Shown here: piece by piece, positions 16,628 to 24,719 of the stretch
How positions within the stretch are numbered: the stretch's first letter is position 1
Layout of the letters: each line of letters opens with the position of its first letter
Assembly (NCBI GenBank): GCA_015075635.1
Contig: JABTUA010000003.1
Coordinates: forward strand, 1,984,001 to 2,048,000
Length of the DNA: 64,000 bases
Direction of reading: 5' to 3'
Origin: Polyangiaceae bacterium
GTDB lineage: Bacteria; Myxococcota_A; Polyangia; Polyangiales; Polyangiaceae
The notes under the pieces: model-generated
The model's input: the letters and a program-made list of their open reading frames with translations, nothing else
What the model was told of the DNA's origin: nothing
Databases searched by the model: none
Program-made: the position numbers and the translations under genes

Positions 16628-17350
16628 TGCCTACCCGCGCACGAGCGCCGACCCCCCGAGCTCACCCGCCAGCGCGATCAGGATCTCGCGCGGGTCGCTG
16701 GTCTCGAGGGTGGGCAGCGCGGCGAGCGGGGTCTTGGCCGGCAGCACGCCGCGGAGCGCGGCGACGGCGGCGCGGGTCTGGGCCTCGCGGGCCGCGTATT
16801 CGTCGCGGTAGGCCGTGATCGCCTCGCCGAGCTCGGGCACGTCGCGGCCTTCGAGCGCGCCGACCCACGCCGGCGCGGCGCCGACGGCGCGGTTCAGGAG
16901 CACCGCGGAGGCCGAGAGCGAGCGCTCGCGGAGCTCGCCCACCAGGTACTCGGCGTCGTCCAGGGAGCTGCCGCTCGGGCCGGTCACGATCACGTAGCGC
17001 GTGCTGGGCAGGGCGATGCGCCGTTCGACGTTCTTCACCAGGTGGAGCCACTTCTCGCGGACGGGGAGGAACTCGGCGAAGAGCGCGGCGATGTCGCGGA
17101 CGGCGACGACGCCGACCAGGTTCGAGACCAGGTGGCCGACGCGCTTCTTGCCCCAGGCGAGCAGGCCGCGATCGTCGGGGCGCTCGTCCAGGGTCGAGCC
17201 GGCGAGCCTGGCCAGGCCCACCATCCACTCGAGCGTCTTGGCCTCCAGCATGCGGCCGAGGCGCCCGGGGTAGTCCAGGAACTCGAGGGCGTGGCGCGAG
17301 GGGGCGGTGTCCAGCACGACCTCGTCGTAGCGGCCGGACTCGAGCTCGTG
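16628..17350. repeat. 723 bp direct repeat, copy A
   Basis: This block is nearly identical (about four differences by eye) to 18155-18877, at a constant offset of 1527 bp. Both edges are abrupt. It carries the last two thirds of an ArsA-family gene. Between the two copies lies the DUF433/DUF5615 pair. Confidence 0.9.
16631..17350 (-). pseudogene. 5'-truncated copy of an ArsA-family ATPase gene
   Basis: It encodes residues from the HELESGRYDEVVLDTAPSRH region to the natural end (GGSALVRG) of the intact gene at 18158-19240, with few substitutions. The P-loop and the first ~120 residues are missing. A GTG at 17317 could give a 228-residue product, but that would lack the nucleotide-binding site, so I call it a pseudogene. 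The frame remains open a short way upstream of 17350 into unrelated sequence. Confidence 0.85.
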
Positions 17351-17548
17351 CAGGGTTGCCTCCCCTCGCGTCGCTTCGCTCCGCGGTCCCCTCCTTAGCC
17401 GGTGAGCGCGAGCGGCAGCGTCTCACCAAGACCCTTGGCGTCGTGCCGATGCTCGCGCTCACGCGGCTGGAGGGGACGCGTCGTTTCGAGTCTGCGCTGC
17501 CTCGACCGTTTGGTGGCAGGTTGTGCCGACAGGAGGCATACTGCGGGC

Positions 17549-17779
17549 ATGCCGATGGAGATTGTACCGGGCATCACGGCTGAGTCGACGGTCATGTTCG
17601 GCAAGCCCGTGATTGCCGGCACGCGCATTCCCGCGGCGGTGATTCTCGCCCAGCTCGGTGCGGGTGTGTCCGAGAGCGAGATCGTTCTCGAGTACGACCT
17701 GACGCCGGATCAGATCAGAGCTGCAGTCCGATACGGGGCGTGGCTCGCCGAACAGGACGAGGCTAGGGCTGTCGGTTGA
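17549..17779 (+). CDS. DUF433 antitoxin-like protein
   Basis: The 76-residue protein is typical of DUF433: GITAESTVMFGKPVIAGTRI, a VILAQLGAGVSESEIVLEY helix-turn-helix-like part, then YDLTPDQIRAAVRYGAWLAE. These proteins are usually the antitoxin partner of DUF5615 PIN-like toxins. A Shine-Dalgarno (AGGAGG, 17531-17536) precedes the ATG at 17549; a second ATG at 17555 is also possible. The partner starts three bases after its stop. Confidence 0.88.
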   Translation: MPMEIVPGITAESTVMFGKPVIAGTRIPAAVILAQLGAGVSESEIVLEYDLTPDQIRAAVRYGAWLAEQDEARAVG

Positions 17780-17782
17780 CCG

Positions 17783-18146
17783 ATGGCGACCTTCCTGGTG
17801 GACGAGTCGCTGCCTCGGGCGATCACCCGTGCGTTGTCCGCATCTGGACGACGTAGCGGATGTTCGCGACGCGGGCTTGCGGGGCGCCGCAGACAGCGCG
17901 GTGGCCGCGCGAGCGGCTTCGGAGTCGCGGGTGCTCGTCGCGGGTGACACGGATTTCGCGAACTCGCTGCGCTTCCCGCCCGGCCGGCACCCGGGGATTC
18001 TCGTGTTGCGCCTGCCCAACGCGTGGTCGCCGGAACAACGGGCAACGCGCCTCATCGAGGCACTCGACCGTGCTCTGCTGGATCGCCTCGCCGGCTGCAT
18101 CGTCATCGTCGAGCCCGCTCGCGTGCGCATCCTGACGCCGCGCTGA
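17783..18146 (+). pseudogene. DUF5615 PIN-like toxin gene with a frameshift
   Basis: The ATG at 17783 starts the expected N-terminus (MATFLVDESLPRAITRALSA, with the conserved Asp-Glu), but after about residue 22 the frame degenerates. The rest of the family sequence (DVADVRDAGLRGAADSAV, VLVAGDTDFANSLRFPP, the C-terminal VEPARVRILTPR) continues in another frame, open from 17829. The shift lies near 17846-17850, where the sequence fits the loss of two bases in a Gly-His-Asp stretch. The toxin is therefore probably inactive, unless this is a sequencing error. Confidence 0.8.
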
Positions 18147-18154
18147 GCTCACTC

Positions 18155-18877
18155 TGCCTACCCGCGCACGAGCGCCGACCCCCCGAGCTCACCCGCCAGC
18201 GCGATCAGGATCTCGCGCGGGTCGCTGGTCTTCAGGGTGGGCAGCGCGGCGAGCGGGGTCTTGGCCGGCAGCATGCCGCGGAGCGCGGCGACGGCGGCGC
18301 GGGTCTGGGCCTCGCGGGCCGCGTATTCGTCGCGGTAGGCCGTGATCGCCTCGCCGAGCTCGGGCACGTCGCGGCCTTCGAGCGCGCCGACCCACGCCGG
18401 CGCGGCGCCGACGGCGCGGTTCAGGAGCACCGCGGAGGCCGAGAGCGAGCGCTCGCGGAGCTCGCCCACCAGGTACTCGGCGTCGTCCAGGGAGCTGCCG
18501 CTCGGGCCGGTCACGATCACGTAGCGCGTGCTGGGCAGGGCGATGCGCCGCTCGACGTTCTTCACCAGGTGGAGCCACTTCTCGCGGACGGGGAGGAACT
18601 CGGCGAAGAGCGCGGCGATGTCGCGGACGGCGACGACGCCGACCAGGTTCGAGACCAGGTGGCCGACGCGCTTCTTGCCCCAGGCGAGCAGGCCGCGATC
18701 GTCGGGGCGCTCGTCCAGGGTCGAGCCGGCGAGCCTGGCCAGGCCCACCATCCACTCGAGCGTCTTGGCCTCCAGCATGCGGCCGAGGCGCCCGGGGTAG
18801 TCCAGGAACTCGAGGGCGTGGCGCGAGGGGGCGGTGTCCAGCACGACCTCGTCGTAGCGGCCGGACTCGAGCTCGTG
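18155..18877. repeat. 723 bp direct repeat, copy B
   Basis: This is the second copy of the block at 16628-17350. Here it lies inside the intact ArsA-family gene 18158-19240, so copy B is probably the original and copy A the derived one. Confidence 0.9.
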
Positions 18878-19240
18878 ATCGATGAAGGCGACGCTGATCA
18901 GCTCGTGGACCCCGGCGAGGGCGTTGGACAGCTCCTTGTACATCCCGTTCTCGAACACGCGGGCGCGGGCGGCCGGGTCATCGAACAGCCAGCTCACGAA
19001 CAGATCGACCGACTTGTGCGCGTCGGGCATGCGCGCGCAGAGCTCGGTGCCGTCGATGCGGATGGGGCAGCTCTCGATGCCGATCTGCACGCCGAGCGCG
19101 TCCGCGAGGCGGCGCGCGGGATCGACGGTGACCACGAGGGTGCGGCGGCCCTGGCGGGCGAGGGCGAGGGCGAGCGCGGCCGAGGTCGTCGTCTTGCCGA
19201 CGCCGCCGCCACCCACCACCACCGTCAGCGCCGCGCTCAT
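18158..19240 (-). CDS. ArsA/Get3-family P-loop ATPase (first of a twin pair)
   Basis: The 360-residue protein has the deviant Walker A of the ArsA/Get3/MinD group (GGGGVGKTTTSAAL, residues 10-23). Its switch-like stretch is VVTVDPARRLADALG, and LDTAPSRHALEFLDYPGR corresponds to the Asp-Thr-Ala-Pro signature. The catalytic parts are intact. Members energise arsenite pumps or handle tail-anchored membrane proteins; the absence of an ArsB/ArsR neighbour makes arsenic resistance doubtful. It follows the nucleotidyltransferase gene by three bases on the same strand and resembles, but is distinct from, the ArsA-family gene at 19884. Confidence 0.9.
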   Translation of the reverse strand: MSAALTVVVGGGGVGKTTTSAALALALARQGRRTLVVTVDPARRLADALGVQIGIESCPIRIDGTELCARMPDAHKSVDLFVSWLFDDPAARARVFENGMYKELSNALAGVHELISVAFIDHELESGRYDEVVLDTAPSRHALEFLDYPGRLGRMLEAKTLEWMVGLARLAGSTLDERPDDRGLLAWGKKRVGHLVSNLVGVVAVRDIAALFAEFLPVREKWLHLVKNVERRIALPSTRYVIVTGPSGSSLDDAEYLVGELRERSLSASAVLLNRAVGAAPAWVGALEGRDVPELGEAITAYRDEYAAREAQTRAAVAALRGMLPAKTPLAALPTLKTSDPREILIALAGELGGSALVRG

Positions 19241-19243
19241 ACC

Positions 19244-19705
19244 TCAGTCCTCGGGCTCGAGCTCCTCGAGCAGAGATACGTCGACCAGATCCTTCTTGCG
19301 CCCGGCAGCACGCTTGTTCGCCAGGAGCTCGGCGCGCCCGATCACGTACAGGGTGATGCCGTGGAAGTCGACCTGTTCGCGGCCTTGCCAGGCCTGGTCG
19401 AAGCTGACCCCGTCGATCCCCGTGAGGATGTCGATCCGCCACGGCTTGACGCCGAGCATGAAGACGCGGTCGGGAACGGCCAGCTCGCCCTCGTCCGCGA
19501 TGCTGCCGCCGAAGCCGAAGCGCTCGAGCGCGCGGAGCACGCGCTCGGCGTTCTCGGGAGTCGGCTCGACGAAGACGTCGAGGTCCTCAGTGAGCCTCGC
19601 CTCGACGTGGTAGGCGAGGGCGTGCGCGCCAATCAGAAGAAATTTTGTGTTCTCCGAGAGAAGCGCGGACAAGAACTCTTTCCAGTCGCGGGGGATCGTC
19701 GTCAT
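19244..19705 (-). CDS. Nucleotidyltransferase-fold protein (DUF6036/AbiEii-like)
   Basis: The 153-residue protein has the minimal nucleotidyltransferase core: KFLLIGAHALAYH (glycine helix), then EARLTEDLDVFVEP with the Asp-x-Asp pair, followed by WRIDILTGIDGVSFD with the third acidic position. It ends in a Lys-rich helix (NKRAAGRKKDLVDVSLLEEL). Such proteins often work with a small upstream partner, here at 19587-19832, in toxin-antitoxin or abortive-infection-like modules. The gene is wedged between the two ArsA-family genes with very tight spacing on one side. Confidence 0.82.
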   Translation of the reverse strand: MTTIPRDWKEFLSALLSENTKFLLIGAHALAYHVEARLTEDLDVFVEPTPENAERVLRALERFGFGGSIADEGELAVPDRVFMLGVKPWRIDILTGIDGVSFDQAWQGREQVDFHGITLYVIGRAELLANKRAAGRKKDLVDVSLLEELEPED

Positions 19706-19832
19706 AGCCGAAATAGAGCCGCCTCAGCTCCTCCATCGCTTCGAACCGGGCCTGGCAGCTGCTCCGCTGGGCATCTTCGAGATCCGCGCGATCGGCATCT
19801 GCCAGGCGGGCGATGCGCACTACCTTGTCCAC
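19587..19832 (-). CDS. Small partner protein of the nucleotidyltransferase
   Basis: The ATG at 19832 opens an 81-residue frame. Its first ~55 residues (MDKVVRIARLADADRADLED, then FEAMEELRRLYFG and PPRLERV) look like the short charged proteins found upstream of this nucleotidyltransferase type. The frame then runs 119 bp into the nucleotidyltransferase gene in another register, where it becomes basic and non-conserved, so a stop may have been lost. Pairing is inferred from gene order and family experience. Confidence 0.5.
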   Translation of the reverse strand: MDKVVRIARLADADRADLEDAQRSSCQARFEAMEELRRLYFGYDDDPPRLERVLVRASLGEHKISSDWRARPRLPRRGEAH

Positions 19833-19859
19833 GGACGGGAGCCTAACACGAGCCCGCGG

Positions 19860-19907
19860 TCACGAGACTGCGCCCAGTGCCGGTCACGAGACTGCGCCCA
19901 GGTGCCG
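19860..19907. repeat. 24 bp tandem duplication at the end of the second ArsA-family gene
   Basis: TCACGAGACTGCGCCCAG plus a short spacer is present twice head to tail (19860 and 19884). The second unit contains the gene's own stop codon and last codons, so the duplication repeats the gene end just downstream of it. Confidence 0.75.
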
Positions 19908-20744
19908 CCCCAGCTCCCGCGGGGTCGGATCGCGGAACAGCTCGGGGACCTGCACGATCTTGCCGGCGCCGATGCCGTCCAGGGCGGTCAGGGCCAGGAG
20001 CGCGTCGGCGCCCAGCTCGGCGTCCTCCGTGAGGGCGTGCGCCAGGGGCGCGAAGGCCGGATCGCGGGTGGCCGCGTGCTTCGCGTGCTCGAGCTCCGCC
20101 GGCGTGGGCCTGCGGGGCACGCGGTTCAGGACCAGGAGATCCGGCGCGCGCCCGAGCTCGTGGCTCAGGCGGAACACCAGCTCGCGGGTCTCCGACGCCA
20201 CGACCGGCTCCGCCGTCGAGACCACGACCAGCGCGCTCTGCTCCGCGGCGAGCACCTCTTGCTGGATGGTCCGGCACATCTTGGCGGCGGGCCCGACCTT
20301 GAGGAAGCGCTCGGCGGCGGCGGGCACGCGCAGCCAGTCCACCGCGTGGCCCGTGGCCGGCAGATCGACGAACAGGCGAGCGCTCGGCTGCTCCGCGTGG
20401 AGCTGGCGCACGCGGTCGAGCGCCACCAGCTCGCGCACGGCGGGCACGGCCTGCACGACCTTCTTCAGCGTGCGCTGCTTGACCATCAGCTTGCCGAGCA
20501 GCCGGCTGCCCAGCATGGACGCGATGGCGCCGGCGAGCGCGTCCATGTACTCGACCACTTCGGTCGTCACGCCGTCGGTCTCGGGGCGGAGCGCCCGCGT
20601 GGCGCCGGCTGCGCCCTCGAACTCGACCAGGATGGCGCGTCCGCCGCGATCGGCCTCGGCGCGCGCCAGTGCCGCGGCCACGCTGCTCTTGCCCACGCCG
20701 CCCTTGCCGGTGACGAAGACGACGGGTTGTCGAGGGAGCCGCAC
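19884..20744 (-). CDS. ArsA/Get3-family P-loop ATPase (second of a twin pair)
   Basis: The 286-residue protein starts with the P-loop VTGKGGVGKSSVAAALA (residues 12-28) and has an LVEFEGAAGATRAL switch-like region. A LFVDLPATGHAVDWLRVP segment takes the place of the usual Asp-Thr-Ala-Pro motif. It is shorter than the partner at 18158-19240 and clearly divergent, so the pair could form a heterodimer. It follows the MYXO-CTERM gene by nine bases on the same strand, which suggests cotranscription. A remnant of its 3' end is found at 3398-3548. Confidence 0.9.
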   Translation of the reverse strand: MRLPRQPVVFVTGKGGVGKSSVAAALARAEADRGGRAILVEFEGAAGATRALRPETDGVTTEVVEYMDALAGAIASMLGSRLLGKLMVKQRTLKKVVQAVPAVRELVALDRVRQLHAEQPSARLFVDLPATGHAVDWLRVPAAAERFLKVGPAAKMCRTIQQEVLAAEQSALVVVSTAEPVVASETRELVFRLSHELGRAPDLLVLNRVPRRPTPAELEHAKHAATRDPAFAPLAHALTEDAELGADALLALTALDGIGAGKIVQVPELFRDPTPRELGRHLGAVS

Positions 20745-20753
20745 GGCGCTCCC

Positions 20754-22535
20754 TTAACACGAAGGCCGGTGCCGGCGTGCGCGGGCCAACAGGAGCGCGA
20801 GCGCGAGGGCGCCGAACCCGGAGCTCTCGCTCCGCGGCAGCGTGCAGCCGCAGCCGCCGTCGTCGTCCGACTCGCCTTTGGTCGCGCCACCCGAGCCCGC
20901 CGCGCCGGCCGTGCCGGCGGCGCCGCCGCCCGCCGCGCCGGCGCCGCCGCTGCCGCCGCTGCCGCCGCTCCCCGCGCTGCCGCCGGTCCCGCCGCTCGAC
21001 CCGCCCTGGAGCGGGTGCGGATACGGCGGCTCCGTGTAGTGCTTCTGCCACTTGCCCGCGGCGTCGCAGGCGTAGAGCACCCTCTCCGCCGTGTGGAAGA
21101 AGCCGTCGTGGGGCTTGCAGCTCGCCGGCAGCGCCGTGCCGACGGGGACGTCGTCGAAGTAGTCGCGGCCCGGCTCGAGCTGCGACACGTCTTCCCCGAA
21201 GTCCACGTCACAGCCGTTGCAGCCGCTCGAGCCCTCGCCGCCCTTGCGCGTGTTGCCCCACTCGTACCAGGGCGCGCGCTGCATCTGGGTGCCGAAGCCG
21301 GGCTGCATGTAGCAGGGGTAGCCGTCCGCAGCCGGGCCGTCCAAGTAGCCGTTGCACGTCTCACTGCTCGGGCAGTCGCCGTCGGCCGCGCAGAGCTCGA
21401 GCTTCGAGACCGAGCAGGTCTTCCACTTGCAGGTCGTGCCGGCGCCGATCTCGTCCACGCAGTCCTGATCGCTCTTGCAGTTGTAGGGGAAGTTGCCGCT
21501 TTGCAGGCTCCAGTCCTTGCCGATGTTGGAGCACATTCGGTACTGAGAGCCGTCGCAGGGCTGCCAGTGCTCGTTGCCTCCGGCGTCGGTCGGCGTGCGG
21601 TAAATGGCCAGATCGATGTGTGCGGCGCCGATCCAGATGTCGCCGCCGATGGTCCAGTCGTTGTCGTACAGGATGCCGGTGCCGCCGCGGAAATGCGCCA
21701 GGCGGCCCCAGGTCTTCGAGCTCCAGGCGGGGGCGTCGTCGTCCAACACGAACGAGTTCGAGTAGGCGATGACGCTGAAGATGCTCGCGCCGAAGCCCGA
21801 GTCGAGGCCGTGGCTGCCGAGCATCTGATTTCTGATCTTGTTCTTGCGCACGACCATGCGGCCGCCGTTCTCTCCGTCGAACGGGCGCCCCTCCCACGAG
21901 CCCGTGAAGGCGATGTCCGAGTCCTCGACGTAGACCGCCGCGAGGCCGCCGAGATCGAGCGGGCGCTTCCAGGCGGGGAATCCTTCGTCGTCCACGGTGA
22001 CGAACTCGCTGGGGGTCGAGCCGGTGACGGTGACGTGATCGATGAGCCCGAAGGTCTGGCCGTAGGTGCGGAACAGCCGCGTGAACACGCCGGTCGTCTC
22101 GAAGCGCAGGTGGTGGAAGCGCCACTGGTCGCCGCCGCCCACGCCGATGATCGAGTCGCAAGTTCCCGTGCAGGTGGCGTCCGAGAGCTGGAGTTGGGAG
22201 ATGGTGAGCCTCGTGCCGGGCTTGCCCGCGACGTCGAAGGCCTGCTCGCTCACGCGGATGCGCGTCGTGTCCTGGCTCTGGCCGACGATGTCGAGGGGAG
22301 CCAGGGTGCCGTCGACCTGCACCGCCTTCGACCACTGGCACGGAGCACCCGCCGGGTCCGGGATCTTCACCGTGCCGCCGTTCTGCGCGAGCGCCGCGTC
22401 CACCGCGGCTTGCACGGCGGCCTGCTCGCAGCTGTCGGCCTGGTAGCAGTCCTGCCCGCAGCTCACCGTGGCCGCGGCGGGCCGGCAGACCAGCAGGGCA
22501 GCGATGGCCGGGGCGAGCGCTCGACTCGGGTTCAT
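20754..22535 (-). CDS. Secreted beta-helix protein with a MYXO-CTERM tail
   Basis: The 593-residue protein starts at the ATG at 22535, giving a good signal peptide (ALAPAIAALLVCRPAAA). Residues 30-300 have the alternation of short strands expected of a right-handed parallel beta-helix or pectate-lyase-like fold (GLIDHVTVTGSTPSEFVTVD, VYVEDSDIAFTG, MVVRKNKI). A Cys-rich part (about 350-430) follows, then a Gly/Ser/Ala linker. The C-terminus has CGCTLPRSE, a hydrophobic helix and Arg residues, the MYXO-CTERM sorting signal. It is predicted to be surface-anchored or released after processing. Any carbohydrate-binding or lyase role is inference. Confidence 0.88.
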   Translation of the reverse strand: MNPSRALAPAIAALLVCRPAAATVSCGQDCYQADSCEQAAVQAAVDAALAQNGGTVKIPDPAGAPCQWSKAVQVDGTLAPLDIVGQSQDTTRIRVSEQAFDVAGKPGTRLTISQLQLSDATCTGTCDSIIGVGGGDQWRFHHLRFETTGVFTRLFRTYGQTFGLIDHVTVTGSTPSEFVTVDDEGFPAWKRPLDLGGLAAVYVEDSDIAFTGSWEGRPFDGENGGRMVVRKNKIRNQMLGSHGLDSGFGASIFSVIAYSNSFVLDDDAPAWSSKTWGRLAHFRGGTGILYDNDWTIGGDIWIGAAHIDLAIYRTPTDAGGNEHWQPCDGSQYRMCSNIGKDWSLQSGNFPYNCKSDQDCVDEIGAGTTCKWKTCSVSKLELCAADGDCPSSETCNGYLDGPAADGYPCYMQPGFGTQMQRAPWYEWGNTRKGGEGSSGCNGCDVDFGEDVSQLEPGRDYFDDVPVGTALPASCKPHDGFFHTAERVLYACDAAGKWQKHYTEPPYPHPLQGGSSGGTGGSAGSGGSGGSGGAGAAGGGAAGTAGAAGSGGATKGESDDDGGCGCTLPRSESSGFGALALALLLARARRHRPSC

Positions 22536-22576
22536 GGCCAGCCATGCTAACCGAGTCGAGCCCGCGCCGGGAGCGC

Positions 22577-23320
22577 TCACGCCCCGGTGATGCCCCAGCG
22601 CACGCGCACCTCGACCGCGACGCTGCCGGTGCCGCGCTCGATGGGCATCCGCGCCACGTCGGCGCTCTCCAGTGGCATGGTAGGGACGGACTGGCTCACC
22701 GCGACCTCCTCGACCGTGATGGGCCTGCCCAGGCGGATCCCGGACAGGCGCGCCAGCTCGTCCGCGCGGCGCCGTGCGTCGGCCACCGCGCGCTCGCGGG
22801 CGTCGTCGCGGAGCTTCGCCGGATCGTCGAAGCCGAAGCGAATCCCCTGGACGCGCGTCGCGTTGCCGCCCGCGCTGGTGGCCGCGTCGATCAGCTGACC
22901 CACCGAGTCCAGATTGCGCGCCTTGACCGTGACGCTGGTCGTCACCGTGTAGCCGGCGATCCGCTCGCGGCCCGCGACGTGGTCGTAGCGCGGCGAAATG
23001 CTGAGGCTCGAGGTCTGTAGATCCTTCGCGTCCACGCCGTTCTGCTTCAGCGCGCCGAGCACCCGCTCAGCCGCTTTGGCCGCGCCGCTCCGCGCGGCGG
23101 CCACGTTCGCGGCGTCCACCTCGACGCCGACGTCGAAGTACGCGACGTCCGGCGCGGCGCTGGCCTCGCCGCGACCGGTCACGCTGACCCCCGCCTGATC
23201 GGGTGCGGCGAGCACCACCTGCGGAGACTGCGCGGGGGCCTGGGGGGCGGCGGTCTGCGTGCAGCCGGAGAGCGCGGCCAGGGAGACGACGAGCGAGCAA
23301 GCGAGCAAGCATTTGTTCAT
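22577..23320 (-). CDS. SIMPL-domain (DUF541) lipoprotein
   Basis: The 247-residue product starts at the ATG at 23320, preceded by GGAGG, and has the lipobox ALSGC. The mature part is a single SIMPL/DUF541 domain: SVTGRGEASAAPDVAYFDVG, the middle AAKAAERVLGALKQNGVDAK with LQTSSLSISPRYDH, and the late ARERAVADARRRADELARLS helix. Members are periplasmic or outer-membrane-associated and form ring assemblies in some bacteria; the role is unknown. Same strand as the following MYXO-CTERM gene (41 bp gap). Confidence 0.9.
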   Translation of the reverse strand: MNKCLLACSLVVSLAALSGCTQTAAPQAPAQSPQVVLAAPDQAGVSVTGRGEASAAPDVAYFDVGVEVDAANVAAARSGAAKAAERVLGALKQNGVDAKDLQTSSLSISPRYDHVAGRERIAGYTVTTSVTVKARNLDSVGQLIDAATSAGGNATRVQGIRFGFDDPAKLRDDARERAVADARRRADELARLSGIRLGRPITVEEVAVSQSVPTMPLESADVARMPIERGTGSVAVEVRVRWGITGA

Positions 23321-23537
23321 CACGAGTTCCTCCAGTTGGAAAGCTGCTCGGTGAGACGCCCCTCGAGCGTGGAAGATCTGCGGCGCGAACGCGGGCGGAG
23401 CCGGCTCTCCCGAGTGCGCAGAGCTCCGCGAGGGCTGAACGCGCGGCGGCTCCGCGCGCTTACGCCGGGCTCTCAAAAAACTCCGCGGAGCGACCGGTGC
23501 TTCGACTATGCTGTCGCCCTTCGGAGGGAAACATCGA

Positions 23538-23894
23538 ATGGTACGTTCGTCTCGAATGACTGTTGGGCTCGGAATGGCTGTGGTCGTGGTCGCGCTCCTC
23601 GCGTGCAAGAAGAAGGAGGAGTCGTCGACCTCCGGGTCCACCAGCTCGGCGGCGAGCGGGGATTCCATCGGTGTGCCCGAGTGCGACGAGTACCTGACCA
23701 AGTACGAGGCGTGCTTGAAGGAGAAGGTGCCCGCCGTCGCGCGCCCGGCCCTGGAGGACGCGATGAAGAAGACGCGGGAGACCTACAAGAACCTCGCCGC
23801 GAACCCCACCACCAAGGCCGGCCTGCCCGCCTCGTGCAAGCAGGCGCTGGATGCCACCAAGACCGCGATGAGCAGCTACGGCTGCACCTGGTGA
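23538..23894 (+). CDS. Small lipoprotein, conserved type in Polyangiales
   Basis: The 118-residue product starts at the ATG at 23538 after GGAGGG. The signal ends VVALLAC, followed by four lysines or glutamates and a Ser/Thr linker. The mature domain is a short helical bundle with Cys pairs (VPECDEYLTKYEACLKEKV and LPASCKQALDATKTAMSSYG, ending in CTW). The function is unknown. A strong terminator follows five bases after its stop. Confidence 0.8.
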   Translation: MVRSSRMTVGLGMAVVVVALLACKKKEESSTSGSTSSAASGDSIGVPECDEYLTKYEACLKEKVPAVARPALEDAMKKTRETYKNLAANPTTKAGLPASCKQALDATKTAMSSYGCTW

Positions 23895-23898
23895 GTCA

Positions 23899-23930
23899 AG
23901 AGCTGTCGAAGAAACGACAGCTCTTTCACT
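23899..23930 (+). terminator. Rho-independent terminator
   Basis: AGAGCTGTCG (23899-23908) and CGACAGCTCT (23915-23924) form a perfect 10 bp stem with a six-base loop, followed by TTCACTTTG. It directly follows the small lipoprotein gene. Confidence 0.75.
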
Positions 23931-23938
23931 TTGTCAGT

Positions 23939-24016
23939 CGGGGAGGCACGCGCCTCCCCGCCCCAACGAAGTGAATTCGTTGGGGCCCCACCCCACGCGA
24001 GCCGGCTTCGCCGGCT
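23939..24016. repeat. Array of three further hairpins between convergent genes
   Basis: Three perfect stems follow the terminator. The first is CGGGGAGGC with GCCTCCCCG (23939-23960). The second is GCCCCAACGAA with TTCGTTGGGGC (23960-23986). The third is AGCCGGC with GCCGGCT (24000-24016). Together with the terminator this gives four hairpins in about 120 bp. They may be terminators for the convergent cyclase gene or a mobile palindromic cluster. Confidence 0.65.
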
Positions 24017-24029
24017 TTCGCGCAGACCT

Positions 24030-24650
24030 TCAACGCTCCTGCGGGAGCCAGCGGTAGTTGCGCTCCGAGCCGGTCACCTTTCCGATCGGCTCGAAGCGCA
24101 GCGACGCGTCGCCGCCGAGGGCGGCGTGCAGGCCGGCGGTGACCAGGATCTCGCCGGCCTTGGCGGTGTCCTCGCCGAGCTTGGCCGCCGCGTTGACCTC
24201 CTGGCCCCACACGTCTTCGTCGCCGATGCGCAGCACGCGCCCGAAGCCGATGCCGACGCAGAGCAGGATCTGATCCTCGGGCTTGCGGCGCTGGTTCACC
24301 TGCGCGCAGGCGCGTTGCATCGCGAGCGCGCAGTCCAGGGCGCGGTGCGGGCTGCGGAACAGCAGCATCAGGCTGTCGCCCTCGGTCTTGAGCAAGAGAC
24401 CGTCGTGGTCGGCGATGACCGGCGCGAGCAGCTCTTGGTGCTCCCAGATCACCTGGAGGAAGTGGAGGATGCCGAACTCCTCCACGTTGCGGGAGAAGCC
24501 GGCGAGATCCGTGAACATCACCGCCCACTCCTCGCCGAACAGATCCCAGATCCGCTCGTCGATGCGCTCGACGTCGGCGCCCGTTCGTGCGCGTTCGGCG
24601 ATCAGCTTCCAGAGGCGGGTGGCGCTCCGGCCGAGGTCCTTCTGGTCCAT
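24030..24650 (-). CDS. Class III adenylate/guanylate cyclase-domain protein
   Basis: The 206-residue protein starts at the ATG at 24650 and is essentially a single cyclase homology domain: VMFTDLAGFSRNVEEFG (metal-binding Asp), LLLKTEGDSLMLLF (second metal Asp), VWGQEVNAAAKLGEDTAKAG and the ending FEPIGKVTGSERNYRW. The key metal aspartates are present; whether it makes cAMP, cGMP or neither cannot be told from the sequence. A long open frame upstream of the ATG is antisense to the DUF2330 gene. Confidence 0.85.
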   Translation of the reverse strand: MDQKDLGRSATRLWKLIAERARTGADVERIDERIWDLFGEEWAVMFTDLAGFSRNVEEFGILHFLQVIWEHQELLAPVIADHDGLLLKTEGDSLMLLFRSPHRALDCALAMQRACAQVNQRRKPEDQILLCVGIGFGRVLRIGDEDVWGQEVNAAAKLGEDTAKAGEILVTAGLHAALGGDASLRFEPIGKVTGSERNYRWLPQER

Positions 24651-24719
24651 CGACCCGAGGGTAATCCCGACACGGCGCGCCCGTCGACGCCGCCGGCGAT
24701 CCGCGCTTACCTTGCGGTC

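Noticed and set aside
18158..20744. Arsenic resistance operon
   Set aside because: The ATPases are ArsA-family, but no ArsB, ArsC, ArsD or ArsR gene is in the window.
19647..22550. Plus-strand open frame of about 967 codons
   Set aside because: It is antisense to the ArsA-family and MYXO-CTERM genes, both of which have clear domains.
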